Shown piece by piece: positions 19,507-27,115 of a stretch of 36,953 nt of DNA; positions within the stretch are counted from its first letter, which is position 1; every line of letters begins with the position of its first letter. Source of the DNA: Aurantimonas marianensis (GTDB taxonomy: Bacteria; Pseudomonadota; Alphaproteobacteria; Rhizobiales; Rhizobiaceae). A program made the position numbers and the translations under genes. Location: positions 1-36,953 of the forward strand of contig NZ_JALHBS010000023.1 in the NCBI RefSeq assembly GCF_024195285.1, in the 5' to 3' direction. The notes below the pieces were generated by a model. The model worked only from the letters and a program-made list of their open reading frames with translations, was not told the DNA's origin and did not search any database.

Positions 19507-21171
19507 ATGAGCGATACGACGAACGGCGACGACAGGAAAGGCCGCGGCCGCAAGCCGGGGACGGGTGGCGGCGCGCGTGGCGACAAGAGTGGCGGTGGCG
19601 GTGGCCAAAAACGCCCCTTGCGTCCGCGCGCCGAGGCCCGAACCGCTGACCGTCCCTCGTCGGACAGGCAGCGGCCGGCTCGCGCCGGTGGCGCGGATGG
19701 CGAACGCAAGCCGTTCACGCCACGCAGCCGGGGCATGGTCTCCCATGGCGGACCGCGAAGCGAGGGCGGCGACGGCGCGGCGTCGAAGCCGCGCAGCTAT
19801 GGCCGTCTCGAGCACGATTCCAAAAGCGCCGAGCGCCAGCCAAGATCCGCGGACAAGGGCGGACGGCCGCCGCGGGTAGATCGGCCGGCCCGCGCCGACG
19901 CGGACACTGAAATGCCGGGGAAGATGCGGATCGCCCGGCGGCTGGCGCGGGCGGGGATTGCCTCGCGCCGCGACGCCGAGGGCATGATCGCCGACGGCCG
20001 GGTGCGGGTGAACGGCAAGGTGCTCGACACGCCCGCGCTGGACGTGACCGCCGCCGACCGGATCGAGATCGACGGCACGCCGCTGCCAGCGATCGAGCGG
20101 ACGCGCTTGTGGCTGTTCCACAAGCCGGCCGGGACGGTGACGACGAACCGCGATCCGGAGGGGCGTCCGACCGTTTTCGAGCGATTGCCGAAGAATATGC
20201 CGCGCGTGCTCACTGTCGGGCGGCTCGATATCACCACCGAGGGTCTGCTGCTCCTGACCAATGATGGGGGCCTGGCGCGCATCCTCGAACTGCCGGCAAC
20301 CGGATGGCTGCGCCGCTACCGCGTGCGCGCCCATGGCGCGATCAACCAGGCGCGTCTCGACGAGCTTCGCCAGGGCATCGCCATCGACGGCGTCTTCTAC
20401 GGCGCGATCGAGGCCACGCTCGACCGGGAGCAGGGCTCCAATGTCTGGCTGACGCTGGGCCTGCGCGAGGGTAAGAACCGCGAGGTCAAGCGCGTCCTCG
20501 CCCATCTCGGACTGGACGTGAACCGGCTGATCCGGCTGTCCTTCGGCCCCTTCCAGCTCGGCGATCTCCCCGAGGGCTCGGTGCAGGAAATCAAGGGACG
20601 GACGCTGCGCGACCAGCTTGGTGACCGCCTGATCGAGGAAGCGGGCGCCGATTTCGACGCGCCTGTCGCCAAACCCTTCTCCAACAAGCCGGTCGAGGCA
20701 GAGCAGCCGACCGAGGATCTGCGGCCCATCAAGCGCGGCGACTGGATTTCGGCGAGCGAGACCGCGCCGAACAAGAAGCGCGCCCGCGAGGCCAGGCGCG
20801 AGGATGCCCTCGGCCGGCTTGATACGCGCGCGCCGCGCCCGCAGCGCGGTGAACGGTCGGACAGGCCGGAGCGCGGCGGTAGCGGCAAGCGCTTCGATGG
20901 TCCGAAAAAACCCTATGGCGATCGCGGCGCGGCATCTCCCGACGGCGACAAGCCGGCGGCCAAGAAGCCTTTTGGGGAAGGCAAGCGTTCGGCCAATGTC
21001 TGGATGGCGCCGGGCGCGCGGCCGCAGGGCACGAAAAAGGGGCTGGCGGCCCAGGATCGGCCGCAGCGCCGGGGACCGGGAGGCGCGGGCAGGCCGTCGG
21101 CCGGCGCCGGTTCGACCGGGCGCGAGGGCGGCGAGCGTCCGCGCGGCCCGCGACCGCCGCGCAAGGGCTGA
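19507..21171 (+). CDS. 23S rRNA pseudouridine synthase, RluB-like, with long disordered arms
   Basis: A 554-residue protein. The core is an S4 RNA-binding domain at ~140-190 (MRIARRLARAGIASRRDAEG) followed by an RsuA/RluB-type pseudouridine synthase with the catalytic Asp at ~241 in GRLDITTEGLLLLTNDGG. The flanks are very unlike a normal ~250-residue RluB: about 135 N-terminal and about 170 C-terminal residues rich in Gly, Arg, Lys, Pro and Ser, predicted disordered and RNA-binding. Such arms are common in alphaproteobacterial orthologues. ATG 19507 begins the arm; rsmD follows 6 nt after the stop. Confidence 0.92.
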   Translation: MSDTTNGDDRKGRGRKPGTGGGARGDKSGGGGGQKRPLRPRAEARTADRPSSDRQRPARAGGADGERKPFTPRSRGMVSHGGPRSEGGDGAASKPRSYGRLEHDSKSAERQPRSADKGGRPPRVDRPARADADTEMPGKMRIARRLARAGIASRRDAEGMIADGRVRVNGKVLDTPALDVTAADRIEIDGTPLPAIERTRLWLFHKPAGTVTTNRDPEGRPTVFERLPKNMPRVLTVGRLDITTEGLLLLTNDGGLARILELPATGWLRRYRVRAHGAINQARLDELRQGIAIDGVFYGAIEATLDREQGSNVWLTLGLREGKNREVKRVLAHLGLDVNRLIRLSFGPFQLGDLPEGSVQEIKGRTLRDQLGDRLIEEAGADFDAPVAKPFSNKPVEAEQPTEDLRPIKRGDWISASETAPNKKRAREARREDALGRLDTRAPRPQRGERSDRPERGGSGKRFDGPKKPYGDRGAASPDGDKPAAKKPFGEGKRSANVWMAPGARPQGTKKGLAAQDRPQRRGPGGAGRPSAGAGSTGREGGERPRGPRPPRKG

Positions 21172-21177
21172 GCCGTG

Positions 21178-21741
21178 ATGCGCATCGTCGGGGGTGAATT
21201 TCGCGGCCGCCGGCTGGCGACGCCGAAGACCGACGCGATCCGCCCCACCACGGATCGCAACCGCGAGACGCTGTTCAACATGCTTGCGCACCGCCGCGGC
21301 TTTACCCTCGACGAGGGGCGGGTGCTCGATCTGTTCGCGGGCACCGGCGCGCTAGGGCTGGAAGCCCTGTCGCGCGGCGCCCGCTTTTGTCTCTTCATCG
21401 AGGAGGGTGTCGAGGGAAGGGGACTCGTGCGCGAGAATGTCGAGGCCTTCGGGCTGCAGGGGCGATCGAAGATCTTCCGGCGCGACGCGACGCGGCTTGG
21501 CGCCGTCGGCACGATGGAGCCCTTCGCCTGTCTGTTCGCCGATCCGCCCTACGGCAAGCGGCTCGGCGAGGCGGCGCTGGTCTCCGCCCGCGACGGCGGC
21601 TGGCTGAGGCCGGGCGCGCTCGCCGTGGTCGAGGAGGCGGTCTCCGCCCCGTTCGAGGCGCCGGAAGGCTTTGCGCTCGAAGAAGAACGCGCCATGGGCG
21701 AGACGGTCCTGCGCTTTCTGGTGGCCACGCCAGGGCTGTGA
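21178..21741 (+). CDS. rsmD: 16S rRNA (guanine(966)-N(2))-methyltransferase
   Basis: A 187-residue SAM-dependent methyltransferase modifying G966 of 16S rRNA. The N-terminal MRIVGGEFRGRRL, SAM motif DLFAGTGALGLEALSRGA and catalytic NPPY-type motif (ADPPYGK) are all present. ATG 21178 gives the family N-terminus; GTG 21175 is one codon earlier. It is directly downstream of the pseudouridine synthase gene, and both act on rRNA. Confidence 0.95.
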   Translation: MRIVGGEFRGRRLATPKTDAIRPTTDRNRETLFNMLAHRRGFTLDEGRVLDLFAGTGALGLEALSRGARFCLFIEEGVEGRGLVRENVEAFGLQGRSKIFRRDATRLGAVGTMEPFACLFADPPYGKRLGEAALVSARDGGWLRPGALAVVEEAVSAPFEAPEGFALEEERAMGETVLRFLVATPGL

Positions 21742-21847
21742 TCCTTCAACCCGGCGACCTAACTAAACCGTAATTGGCCCCGATTCCTCCGATCCGCCAT
21801 AGTCTGGGCATTCGACCCAACGCATCGAACGAGGATCAGACCGAACG

Positions 21848-23263
21848 ATGAAGCTTTTCTCGCGCCAGATCGGCCTTTCGGCTCTCGCCATCGCATTCGC
21901 TTTGCCGCTCGTGGCCCGTGCCGAAACGGTGGCCGCACCCAAGGCCGAGGTCGAGACGCAGCAGGCCGCGGCCAAGGAGAAGGCCGCCGCGCTTTCGACC
22001 TTCACGCTCGACAACGGGCTCAAGGTCGTGGTCCTGCCCGACCATCGCGCCCCGGTCGTGACCCAGATGCTCTACTACAAGGTCGGCGCGGCGGACGAGG
22101 CGCCCGGCGAAAGCGGCATCGCCCACTTCTTCGAGCACCTGATGTTCAAGGGCACCAAGAACAACCCGGAAGGGGTCTTTTCGCGGGCCGTCGCCGAGAT
22201 AGGCGGCCAGGAGAACGCCTTCACCACTTCGGACTATACCGGCTATTACCAGCAGGTGCCGGCCGACGCTTTGGAAATGGTCATGACCTTCGAGGCGGAC
22301 CGGATGGAGAACCTGGTGCTCTCCGAGGAAACGGTGGCACCTGAGCGCGATGTCATTCTCGAAGAGCGCCGGTCGCGGGTCGACAATGATCCGGGTTCGC
22401 AGCTTTCCGAGGCCGTCCAGGCGGCGCTGTTTCAGAACAGCCCCTATGGCAACCCGGTGATCGGCTGGCGTTCGGAGATCGAGGCGCTGTCGCGAGATGG
22501 GGCCATCGCCTTTTACGACAAATATTATACGCCCAACAACGCGATCCTGCTTATCGCCGGCGATGTGAGCGAGGCCGAGGTCCGCCGGCTGGCCGAAAGG
22601 ACCTATGGCAAGGTCGCGCGCCGCGCCGAACCGGGCGAGCGCGTCCGGCCGGTGGAGCCGGAGCCGCTGGCCGCGCGGACGGTGACGCTGACCGACGCGC
22701 GCGTCACGCAGCCCTCGATGCAACGGGTCTATCTCGTGCCCTCCGACACGACCGCCGAGCCGGGCGAGGCCGAGGCGCTTGACGTGCTGGCCGACGTTCT
22801 TGGCGGTGGCACCACCAGCCGGCTGTATCGCGGCCTCGTCGTCGACAAGGCGATCGCGGCCGGCGCTGGTGCCCACTACGCCGGAACGGCGTTGAAGGAG
22901 GGGCAGTTCGTCGTCTACGGCATGCCGCGCGGCGAGGCGAGCCTTGCGGAGATCGAGACCGCGATCGACGCCGAGATCGCCCGCATCGTCGAAAAGGGTA
23001 TCACCGAAGCAGAACTGGAGCGCGCCAAGAACCGGGTCCGCAAGGACGTCATCTATCAGCGCGACAGCCAGACCGCGATGGCGCGCCGCTATGCGGCGGC
23101 GCTATCGACGGGCCGCACCATCGCGGATGTCGAGGGCTGGCCCGAGCGGATCGAGGCGGTCACGGTCGAGGACGTCACGGCCGTCGCCCGCAAATATCTC
23201 CAGCCGAAGCGCTCGGTGACCGGCTATCTCCTGCCGGAGCCCGGCGCCGAAACCCGCTCCTGA
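21848..23263 (+). CDS. M16 family zinc peptidase (catalytic type)
   Basis: A 471-residue exported protein: signal peptide at 1-25 (IGLSALAIAFALPLVARA). The inverted zinc motif HFFEH at residues 93-97 plus a downstream Glu (GGQENAFTT region) mark an active M16 peptidase. The C-terminal half holds the RGLVVDK / GGGTTSRLYRGL segment of the second M16 domain. It likely works in the periplasm as a pair with the next gene, as in PqqL/YmxG-like tandem M16 proteins. A GAGGA lies about 12 nt before ATG. Confidence 0.94.
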   Translation: MKLFSRQIGLSALAIAFALPLVARAETVAAPKAEVETQQAAAKEKAAALSTFTLDNGLKVVVLPDHRAPVVTQMLYYKVGAADEAPGESGIAHFFEHLMFKGTKNNPEGVFSRAVAEIGGQENAFTTSDYTGYYQQVPADALEMVMTFEADRMENLVLSEETVAPERDVILEERRSRVDNDPGSQLSEAVQAALFQNSPYGNPVIGWRSEIEALSRDGAIAFYDKYYTPNNAILLIAGDVSEAEVRRLAERTYGKVARRAEPGERVRPVEPEPLAARTVTLTDARVTQPSMQRVYLVPSDTTAEPGEAEALDVLADVLGGGTTSRLYRGLVVDKAIAAGAGAHYAGTALKEGQFVVYGMPRGEASLAEIETAIDAEIARIVEKGITEAELERAKNRVRKDVIYQRDSQTAMARRYAAALSTGRTIADVEGWPERIEAVTVEDVTAVARKYLQPKRSVTGYLLPEPGAETRS

Positions 23264-23291
23264 TTTGTCGCATCGCGGAAGGAAAAGACCG

Positions 23292-24593
23292 TTGAAGCCA
23301 TTCGCCAAGCCGTTGTCCGGCGCGATCGCCGCCCTGACCCTGTTGCTGGGTTTTTCGTTTGCCTCGCTCGGCCCGGCCAGTGCCGTCGAGATCAAGGAAG
23401 TGACGAGCCCCGGCGGGATCAAGGCCCTCCTCGTCGAGGACCATACCAACCCCCTGATCGCCATGAAATTCGCCTTCAAGGGCGCCGGCTCGACCCAGGA
23501 TGCCGAGGGCAAGGAAGGAACCGCCAATTTGATGTCGGGACTTCTCGACGAAGGCGCCGGTGAAATCGACAGCCGCGCGTTCCAGGCGCGTCTCGACGAT
23601 CTCGGTGTCTCGCTGAGCTACGACGCCAGCCTCGACAATTTCACCGGCAATTTCCGCACCATCGTGGAATTCGAGGACGATGCCTTCGATCTCCTGAAGC
23701 TGTCGGTCAACGATCCGCGCTTCGACGAGGAACCGGTGGCGCGCATCCGCGGCCAGATCAAGGCCGGCATCCTCGCCGACCAGAACGACCCAGGGGAACT
23801 CGCCGGCAAGGCATTCCGCGAGACCGTCTTCGCCGGCCATCCCTATGCCCGCCCGACGGAGGGCACCTTGGAAAGTCTCGACAAGGTGACGGCGGCGGAT
23901 TTGGGTGCCTTTCACGGCAAGAAGTTCGCCAAGGACAATTTGTATGTCGGCGTCGTCGGCGCGATCAGCCCGGAAAAGCTGGGTGAAAAACTCGACGCGG
24001 TTTTCGGTGGCTTGCCGGAGACGGCGGACCTGAAGCCGGTTGCCCAGACCGAACCGGTCACCGGCAAGAGCGTCGCCGTCGAGCTCGACGTGCCGCAGAC
24101 GGCGATCCAGTTCGCGCTTCCCGGTGTCATGCGGGACGACGAGGAGTTCTTCGCGGCCTATCTCATGAACCATATCCTCGGCGGCGGCTCGTTCACCTCA
24201 CGCCTCTATACCGAGATTCGTGAAAAGCGTGGTCTCGCCTATGGCGCCGGCTCGTGGCTGGCGAGCTACGATCATGCCGCCGTGCTCGGGGGGAGCACGG
24301 CGACCCGCTCCGACAAGGCGGCCGAAAGCATTGAGATCATCCGCGACGAACTGAAGCGCATGGCCGAGGAGGGCCCGAGCGAGGAGGAACTCGCCAAGGC
24401 CAAGGCCTACGTCAAGGGCTCCTACGCCATCCGCAATCTCGACTCCTCGCTGGCGATCGCCTCGACACTCGTGGGCATCCAGCTCGACGACCTCGGCAAT
24501 GACTATGGAAGAGGTGAAACAGATCGCGCGCAAGCTGCTCTCGGTCGAGCCAACGGTGATCACCGTCGGTCCGGCCGGGGCCTGACCGCGTGA
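23292..24593 (+). CDS. M16 family peptidase, non-catalytic partner, with shifted C-terminus
   Basis: A 433-residue exported protein with a signal peptide (AIAALTLLLGFSFASLGPASA). It lacks HxxEH (the position reads NLMSGLLDEG), so it is the inactive partner of the upstream M16 protein. It keeps GGGSFTSRLYTEIREKRGLAY. The TTG start at 23292 is chosen for its strong GGAAGGA Shine-Dalgarno. Near 24498-24507 the frame breaks. The family C-terminus (MEEVKQIARKLLS to VGPAGA, 26 residues) is found in the +1 frame at 24505-24585, and about 15 residues before it seem missing. The present frame instead ends in an unrelated tail at 24593. Confidence 0.85.
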   Translation: MKPFAKPLSGAIAALTLLLGFSFASLGPASAVEIKEVTSPGGIKALLVEDHTNPLIAMKFAFKGAGSTQDAEGKEGTANLMSGLLDEGAGEIDSRAFQARLDDLGVSLSYDASLDNFTGNFRTIVEFEDDAFDLLKLSVNDPRFDEEPVARIRGQIKAGILADQNDPGELAGKAFRETVFAGHPYARPTEGTLESLDKVTAADLGAFHGKKFAKDNLYVGVVGAISPEKLGEKLDAVFGGLPETADLKPVAQTEPVTGKSVAVELDVPQTAIQFALPGVMRDDEEFFAAYLMNHILGGGSFTSRLYTEIREKRGLAYGAGSWLASYDHAAVLGGSTATRSDKAAESIEIIRDELKRMAEEGPSEEELAKAKAYVKGSYAIRNLDSSLAIASTLVGIQLDDLGNDYGRGETDRAQAALGRANGDHRRSGRGLTA

Positions 24594-25468
24594 GCGATTT
24601 CGCGCTGGCGCTTGGCGGCGGCGGCGCCCGCGGCATCGCCCATATCCACGTGATCGAGGCGCTCGACGAACTCGGCGTGCGGCCTAAGCGGATCGTCGGT
24701 TCCTCGATCGGCGCGATCATGGGGGCCGGTTATGCCGCCGGCATGACCGGCGCCGAGTTGCGCGCCTTCGCTCTGGAAAGCTTTGCCCGCAAGCGGCTGG
24801 TGTTGTCGCGGCTCTGGCGGACCCGGCCCACGCCCTTTCAGGACTTCATGATCGAAGGGGCCCTGCGCTTCGGCCCCTTCGATGCCGAGCGTGTGCTGTC
24901 CGCCTTCCTGCCCGACGCATTGCCACCGACATTCGAGCGCCTGCAGATATCGCTGGGCGTGATGGCGACGGACTTCTACGCCCGCACCGAGTGCGAGATC
25001 GACAGCGGCGGCCTGCTCAGCGCATTGGCGGCCTCGGCGGCCATTCCCGCCGTGTTCAGCCCGGTTCGCCGGGACGGCAAGGTGTTGATCGATGGCGGCA
25101 TCTTCAACCCGCTGCCCTTCGACCGGTTGCGCGGCAAGGCCGACCTCGTCGTCGCGGTCGACGTCAACGGCGGTCCGGTGGGCAGCGGTGACGCCATGCC
25201 GACGCAGACAGAGGCGGTGTTCGGCGCCTCGCAGTTGATGATGCAGTCGATCACCGACTCCAAGCTGCGGATATCTCCGCCCGACCTGCTGCTGCGGCCG
25301 CCGGTGTTGGGCTATCGCGTGCTCGATTTCCTGCGCACGCGGCAGATTCTCGAGGAAACGGCTTCGTTCAGGGAGGAGACGAAGCAAGCGCTGGATCGTC
25401 TGCTCTCCGGGAAGACGGAGGCGGGCAAGACCCGGCCGGAGACCGCGGCGCAAATGCCGGCCGGCTGA
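24590..25468 (+). CDS. Patatin-like phospholipase
   Basis: A 292-residue patatin-fold hydrolase. The oxyanion hole GGGGARG is at the N-terminus, the nucleophile elbow GSSIGA (GxSxG) near residue 45, and the catalytic Asp in DGGIFNPLP. It is expected to act on phospholipids at the inner face of the membrane. The GTG start overlaps the end of the shifted M16 frame by 4 nt; the unshifted M16 stop (24583) would lie 4 nt upstream. The 3' end overlaps the topoisomerase frame on the other strand by 101 nt. Confidence 0.92.
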   Translation: MSDFALALGGGGARGIAHIHVIEALDELGVRPKRIVGSSIGAIMGAGYAAGMTGAELRAFALESFARKRLVLSRLWRTRPTPFQDFMIEGALRFGPFDAERVLSAFLPDALPPTFERLQISLGVMATDFYARTECEIDSGGLLSALAASAAIPAVFSPVRRDGKVLIDGGIFNPLPFDRLRGKADLVVAVDVNGGPVGSGDAMPTQTEAVFGASQLMMQSITDSKLRISPPDLLLRPPVLGYRVLDFLRTRQILEETASFREETKQALDRLLSGKTEAGKTRPETAAQMPAG

Positions 25469-26513
25469 CGCCTTCATGATCGTCGGCCGCGGTGCTTTCC
25501 AGGAATCGCATCAGCCCGGTTTCCACGCAAGTCAGTCCGTCGCGGTTACGCCCCTTCAGGACCTCCCGCGTAAGCCGCTGCTGCTCGAACGCGCTGACGA
25601 TCGCGGGGTGGACGTAGGATGCGCGGGCAACCGCCGGCGTATTGCGCAGAAGCACCGATACCGACTTCATTGCGGCGGCGACCGCGCGCTTGCGCTTGGC
25701 CGGCGTGTCCGTAGCCGATCCGGCCGCTTCGACCAGGAAACGCAACGCCTCGGCCGAGCCGTGAAAGGTACGGAAGTCCTTGGCGGAGATCGCGGCGCCG
25801 CTCGCCTCGTGGAGATAGTCGTTGAGGAGGTTCGCGGTCAGCTCGCGCTGCTTCTTCTTCCGGCCCGGAAACCGGAACAGCCGCTGCCCCTTGCCTTTGC
25901 GTACCCGCTTTAGCGAGCGCACCAGCGGCGCGTCACCGATCTCGATCCGGTGCGACTTGTTCGACTTTCCGACGAATTTCAGCACCGCGACCTTCTTGAC
26001 GATCCTGAGGTTTTTCTTGCGCAACGAAGCGACACCCCGACCGCCGTCGGCCGCATATTTCTCGTGGCCTGGCCGCATGGCCGTGACGTCGATCAGCCGC
26101 GTCGCGATCGCCGACGTCGTCCGCCGGTCGACCTTTCCGCGGCGCATGTCCTTTTCCACCATTCGCCGAAGCCGGGGCAGGGCACGGCCGAAGCGCAGGA
26201 GCCGCTCGGTCTTGACCGCGTTGCGCACATTCACCCATTCGTCGTGGTACCGGTATTGCAGCCGGCCCTTCTCGTCGCGGCCGATCGCCTGGATGTGACC
26301 GTTCGACTCGATACAGATCCGCACGTCGGTCCAGGCCGGCGGTATCGCGAGCGCTTTCACCCTCTGCTCGAGGGCCTTGTCGGTGATCTTTTCCCCTGTG
26401 GCGAAACAGATGCGAAACCCCTTGCCGTTCCGTCGCCGCTCGATCGCGAAACGTCCCGGTTCGACGAGGCAGAGGCCGAACCGTTCGGCATGGCGGGCGA
26501 GTTGTTTGTCCAT
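25368..26513 (-). CDS. DNA topoisomerase IB (poxvirus/eukaryotic-type)
   Basis: A 381-residue type IB topoisomerase, which relaxes DNA supercoils by nicking one strand through a 3'-phosphotyrosine. The N-terminal domain (IPPAWTDVRICIESNGHIQA) and the catalytic domain are present: Arg in RPGHEKYAADGG, Lys in SNKSHRI, Arg/His around KDFRTFHGSAEALRF, and Tyr in ASYVHPAIV. The last ~35 residues after RFLEST are low-complexity and overlap the patatin gene, so the true end may be earlier. An EcfG-type promoter lies 40-64 nt upstream, suggesting general-stress control. Confidence 0.93.
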   Translation of the reverse strand: MDKQLARHAERFGLCLVEPGRFAIERRRNGKGFRICFATGEKITDKALEQRVKALAIPPAWTDVRICIESNGHIQAIGRDEKGRLQYRYHDEWVNVRNAVKTERLLRFGRALPRLRRMVEKDMRRGKVDRRTTSAIATRLIDVTAMRPGHEKYAADGGRGVASLRKKNLRIVKKVAVLKFVGKSNKSHRIEIGDAPLVRSLKRVRKGKGQRLFRFPGRKKKQRELTANLLNDYLHEASGAAISAKDFRTFHGSAEALRFLVEAAGSATDTPAKRKRAVAAAMKSVSVLLRNTPAVARASYVHPAIVSAFEQQRLTREVLKGRNRDGLTCVETGLMRFLESTAADDHEGVSRPAFAPRSPAGSCPPPSSRRADDPALASSPP

Positions 26514-26552
26514 GGAGCGGGCGGGGCATCCTCAGGGTGATCGGAGTCTGGA

Positions 26553-26577
26553 AACGCCGGCGAGAAGGGCGGGTTCC
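26553..26577 (-). promoter_or_regulatory. EcfG-type general stress promoter of topoisomerase IB
   Basis: On the minus strand GGAAC (26577-26573), 16 nt, CGTT (26556-26553). The spacing is identical to the csbD promoter in this window. The predicted transcript starts about 30 nt before the ATG at 26513. Confidence 0.72.
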
Positions 26578-26673
26578 CCACTGCTGACGCGACCATTTGA
26601 CGGGCTGGCTAGGGACCACGCCGCATCTATCTCGTCAGAATTCCTGCACGTAACTCATCAAAAGGAACGGAAA

Positions 26674-26892
26674 GTGAAAAAATTCAACAAAGGTGATAAA
26701 ATTCGATGGAATTGGGAAATGGTACTGGCGCGGGGGAGGTGAGCGAAAGCTTTGCCGAGAAGGTCAGTCGGACCATCCGCGGCACCGAGGTCACCCGCGA
26801 TGCCGACGATCAGAATCCGGCTTATCTCATCGAACAGGAGGACGGAGGCAAGGGTGCTGAAATCGGAATCGGAATTGACGAAGGCCGGCTGA
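26674..26892 (+). pseudogene. DUF2945 (hypervirulence-associated TUDOR-domain) protein, two frame breaks
   Basis: The sequence encodes a complete small DUF2945 protein if two frame errors are corrected. GTG 26674, with AAAGGA 7 nt upstream, begins VKKFNKGDKIRWNW. After GGG at 26714-26716 one G appears missing, and the family sequence continues one frame over (GNGTGAGEVSESFAEKV ... RGTEVTRD ... PAYLIEQEDGG). After GGG at 26852-26854 one G appears extra, and the original frame resumes with VLKSESELTKAG and TGA at 26890. Read literally, only a 22-residue peptide is made. Function is unknown; the family is a small DNA/RNA-binding-like fold often found near stress genes. Either a sequencing error or true decay. 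Confidence 0.8.
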
Positions 26893-26942
26893 TTTTACCC
26901 ATGCCTGCGTCCGGCGCGCGCGGGACGGGGCGACATTTTGAT

Positions 26943-26982
26943 CCGGCAGCGGAACGGGCGAAAAATCGGATTCCGCTGCCGG
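26943..26982. terminator. Long hairpin downstream of DUF2945 gene
   Basis: A perfect 12-bp stem CCGGCAGCGGAA / TTCCGCTGCCGG with a 16-nt loop lies 50 nt after the DUF2945 stop. The T-tract on either side is poor, so termination is only likely, not certain. Confidence 0.5.
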
Positions 26983-26991
26983 TTCGAGCGT

Positions 26992-27114
26992 CTAGCTCGC
27001 GAAGACCCGGTTCACGTCGAGCGGTCGGCCGATAGGGGCGCCGAGGACACCCCGGCAGAACGTCCTGGTTTTGTTGAGGCCGCGGACGGTAAAGGCAAGC
27101 TGGACCAGGCCGTG
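26992..27114 (-). pseudogene. VOC/glyoxalase-family N-terminal remnant
   Basis: The minus-strand frame reads HGLVQLAFTVRGLNKTRTFC, then RGVLGAPIGRP, and stops at TAG 26994. This matches the first beta-alpha-beta unit of VOC-family proteins (usual pattern: HLAFPVRDLxxTRxFYxxVLGCxxGR). There is no start codon and the rest of the ~130-residue fold is absent, so this is a fragment. It begins just after the stop of the KefB-type gene. Confidence 0.5.
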
Positions 27115-27115
27115 T

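Noticed and set aside
26664-26668. GGAAC just before the DUF2945 start as an EcfG -35 box
   Set aside because: It lies 6 nt from the GTG start, leaves no room for a -10 box, and fits a Shine-Dalgarno (AAAGGA).
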